From assembly GCA_007125475.1 (NCBI GenBank), contig SLDB01000223.1, positions 1 through 6,355 on the forward strand: 6,355 bases of DNA, given 5' to 3'. The stretch comes from Nitriliruptoraceae bacterium (lineage in GTDB: Bacteria; Actinomycetota; Nitriliruptoria; Nitriliruptorales; Nitriliruptoraceae). The notes below the pieces were generated by a model. That model was given only the letters and a program-made list of their open reading frames with translations. It had not been told where the DNA came from and searched no databases. Of the stretch, positions 4,446-6,355 are shown piece by piece; the stretch's first letter is position 1; every line of letters begins with the position of its first letter. The translations under genes were made by a program, and so were the position numbers.

Positions 4446-6272
4446 TCAGAGGTACTGGCCCGGGTTCACGGTGTCGATCGAACGCCCGGAGTCCGCGTCC
4501 CCGCCGCTGCCGACCAGGGTGCGCACGTACACGATCCGTTCGCCCTTCTTCCCGCTGATGCGGGCCCAGTCGTCGGGGTTGGTGGTGTTGGGCAGGTCCT
4601 CGTTCTCCTGGAACTCGTCACGGATCGCGTCGAGGAGGTCGGCGGTTCGAAGACCGCGGTCGCCGGTGTCCAACACCCGCTTGATCGCGCGCTTCTTGGC
4701 GCGAGCCACCACGTTCTCGATCATCGCCCCGGAGTTGAAGTCCCGGAAGTACAGGACCTCCTTCTCGCCGTTGGCGTAGGTGACCTCGAGGAACTCGTTC
4801 TCCGGGCGCTCGGCGTACATCGCCTCGACGGTGCGGTCGATGATTCGCTCCACCGCCCGGTCCGGATCGCCGCCGGCCGACGCCAGCTCGTCATCGGCGA
4901 TCGGGAGGCGTCCATGCAGGTAGATCGCGAAGATCTCCCGGGCCGCGTCGGCGTCCGGGCGGTCGACCTTGATCTTCACGTCCAGGCGGCCCGGGCGCAG
5001 GATCGCCGGGTCGATCATGTCTTCGCGGTTGGAGGCACCGATCACGACGACGTCACGCAGTGACTCGACCCCGTCGATCTCGGCCAGCAGCTGCGGGACG
5101 ATCGTGGTCTCCACGTCGGAAGACACCCCGGAACCGCGGGTGCGGAACAGGGACTCCATCTCGTCGAAGAACACGATCACCGGGTAGCCCTCCTCGGACT
5201 TCTCCCGGGCGCGTTGGAAGATCATGCGGATCTGGCGTTCGGTCTCCCCGACGTACTTGTTCAGCAGCTCCGGGCCCTTGACGTTGAGGAAGTAGCTGCG
5301 GGCCTCGCGGTCACCGCTGCGTTCGGCGACCCGTTGGGCGAGCGAGTTCGCCACCGCCTTGGCGATCATCGTCTTCCCGCACCCCGGGGGCCCGTACAGC
5401 AGGATCCCCTTGGGTGCCTGCAACTCGTGCTCGACGAACAGGTCTGCGTGCAGGTACGGCAACTCGATCGCGTCACGGATCGCCTCCACCTGCCCGGCGA
5501 GCCCGCCGATCGCCGAGTACGAGACGTCCGGGACCTCCTCGAGGACGAGCTGCTCGACCTCGGCCTTCGGGATCCGTTCGACGGCGGTGTTCGAGCGGGC
5601 ATCGACGAGGAGGGAGTCCCCAGGCTTCAGCGGCATCGTGCGCAGCGGGGAAGCGAGGGAGACGATGCGTTCCTCGTCGGTGTGACCGAGCACCACGGCG
5701 CGGTCGTCGCCGATCCGCTCGGCCAGGGACATGACCTCGCCGCGGTCGTCGAAACCGCTGACGGCGACGATGTTCATCGCGTCGTTCAGCCGGACCTGCT
5801 GGCCGGGTGCCAGCGTGTCGGTCGACAGCTCCGGCGACAGCCCGACCTCGAGCTTCCGCCCGGCGGCGTACACGGTGGCGGTGCCGGCTTCGGCGTCGCC
5901 CTCGAGGAACACCCCGTAGGTCTGCGGCGGCGCCGAGAGCCGCTCGACCTCCTCGCGCAGCGCCGCCAGCTGCTCACGCGCCGAGCGGAGCACGCCGGAG
6001 AGGTGCTCGTTCTGGTCACGCGCCGAGGTCAACGCCGACCGTGTCTCCAGCAGTCGTTCCTCCAGGGCGCGGATCCGTGTCGGCGCCTCCGAGAGGCGGC
6101 GTCGGAGCAGATCGACCTCTTCGCGGAGGAACTTCAGCTCGGCGTGGACCTCGTCGGGGTCGTCGAACTCGGCGGCGAGGCCCTCGGACCCGACCGGCTG
6201 CAGGGCGTCACCGTCGTTGGGCAGCCCCCTCGGTTGGCGCTCCTCATCAGACGATTCGTGCCGCGGTCCCAC
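4446..6272 (-). CDS. mpa: Mpa/ARC, Pup-recognising proteasomal AAA ATPase
   Basis: Hexameric AAA unfoldase that binds Pup through its N-terminal coiled coil, threads the tagged protein through its pore and feeds the 20S proteasome. From the GTG at 6272 it has 608 residues, matching 609 in Mycobacterium tuberculosis Mpa as I recall it. Order: acidic disordered tail 1-40; coiled coil about 41-113; tandem OB domains about 115-235; AAA domain with Walker A GPPGCGKT (294-301), pore loop KYVG (339-342), Walker B VIVFFDEMES (365-374, D370/E371), sensor asparagine N415 and arginine-finger region RPGR (426-429). The conserved NPDDWARISGKKGERIVYVR is at 565-584. The last residues GQYL (605-608) are the proteasome-docking tail with a penultimate tyrosine. 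OB2 lacks the roughly 20-residue insert seen in mycobacterial Mpa. A GTG at 6347 in the same frame would add 25 residues and has only a few upstream bases visible. It is the first of the mpa-dop-pup series. Confidence 0.96.
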   Translation of the reverse strand: MGPRHESSDEERQPRGLPNDGDALQPVGSEGLAAEFDDPDEVHAELKFLREEVDLLRRRLSEAPTRIRALEERLLETRSALTSARDQNEHLSGVLRSAREQLAALREEVERLSAPPQTYGVFLEGDAEAGTATVYAAGRKLEVGLSPELSTDTLAPGQQVRLNDAMNIVAVSGFDDRGEVMSLAERIGDDRAVVLGHTDEERIVSLASPLRTMPLKPGDSLLVDARSNTAVERIPKAEVEQLVLEEVPDVSYSAIGGLAGQVEAIRDAIELPYLHADLFVEHELQAPKGILLYGPPGCGKTMIAKAVANSLAQRVAERSGDREARSYFLNVKGPELLNKYVGETERQIRMIFQRAREKSEEGYPVIVFFDEMESLFRTRGSGVSSDVETTIVPQLLAEIDGVESLRDVVVIGASNREDMIDPAILRPGRLDVKIKVDRPDADAAREIFAIYLHGRLPIADDELASAGGDPDRAVERIIDRTVEAMYAERPENEFLEVTYANGEKEVLYFRDFNSGAMIENVVARAKKRAIKRVLDTGDRGLRTADLLDAIRDEFQENEDLPNTTNPDDWARISGKKGERIVYVRTLVGSGGDADSGRSIDTVNPGQYL

Positions 6273-6279
6273 CACGTGG

Positions 6280-6286
6280 CCTCCTC
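6280..6286 (-). promoter_or_regulatory. Ribosome binding site deciding the mpa start
   Basis: On the minus strand GAGGAGG (6286 to 6280) lies seven bases before the GTG at 6272 and four before an adjacent in-frame GTG at 6275. The seven-base spacing and the resulting MGPRHES start, similar in style to known Mpa N-termini, favour 6272. Confidence 0.7.
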
Positions 6287-6355
6287 GCCTCGGCCGTCCG
6301 GGGCGGCCCAGCCACCCGCTGGCCTCTCGCCCGTCGACCGTGGTCACCGGACGCC
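6287..6355 (-). other. Leader or upstream sequence of mpa (window edge)
   Basis: This 69-base stretch upstream of the mpa ribosome site is open in the mpa frame back to a GTG at 6347, but I regard it as untranslated leader. A TGA in another frame at 6346-6344 could be the end of an upstream gene, but too little of it is visible to say. I see no clear promoter. Confidence 0.4.

Noticed and set aside
4323..5063. 246-residue plus-strand open frame spanning the mpa-dop gap
   Set aside because: It is antisense to the ends of two firmly identified genes, shows no motif, and has the composition typical of GC-rich shadows.
6273..6347. 25-residue N-terminal extension of Mpa from the GTG at 6347
   Set aside because: The strong GAGGAGG site is placed for the GTG at 6272, and the shorter form gives the family length of about 608. 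The extension is Gly/Arg/Pro-rich, as expected from chance translation of GC-rich leader.

Overview
This window is very GC-rich, uses GTG starts, and carries a pupylation module (Mpa/ARC ATPase, Dop, Pup). Together these point to an actinobacterium (Actinomycetota). The protein sequences are clearly related to, but diverged from, mycobacterial homologues as I remember them, so a non-mycobacterial, perhaps deep-branching lineage is my guess. A few non-actinobacterial phyla also carry pup, so the assignment is an inference.

The layout is two convergent blocks. The plus-strand block (6-2541) is a tightly packed redox operon. It encodes a ferredoxin-like subunit with four [4Fe-4S] motifs and a probable Tat signal, an NrfD/PsrC/ActC-type quinone-interacting membrane protein with about ten helices, and a 69-residue two-helix membrane protein that I do not recognise. 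Both junctions are ATGA start/stop overlaps, each preceded by the same GGAAGG core at the same distance. The operon is entered in its middle: no catalytic (molybdopterin) or cytochrome subunit is visible, and the first gene probably starts left of the window.

The minus-strand block (6272 down to 2609) is mpa, dop, pup in transcription order, with gaps of 61 and 75 bases. Pup is the small protein tag. Dop removes it from substrates, and would deamidate a Gln-ended Pup, although this Pup is already Glu-ended. Mpa recognises Pup and unfolds the tagged protein, and its C-terminal GQYL tail is of the type that docks on the 20S proteasome. The proteasome genes prcB and prcA, often found directly after pup, are not here: a 67-base convergent intergenic region and the redox operon follow instead. 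The ligase gene pafA is also absent from the window.

The window is nearly fully coding, with no gene-free stretch above 300 bases. I saw no RNA genes, mobile elements or CRISPR arrays. The points most worth a second look are the Glu-ended, single-lysine Pup, the missing prcBA next to an Mpa that keeps its docking tail, and the unrecognised third membrane subunit of the redox operon.
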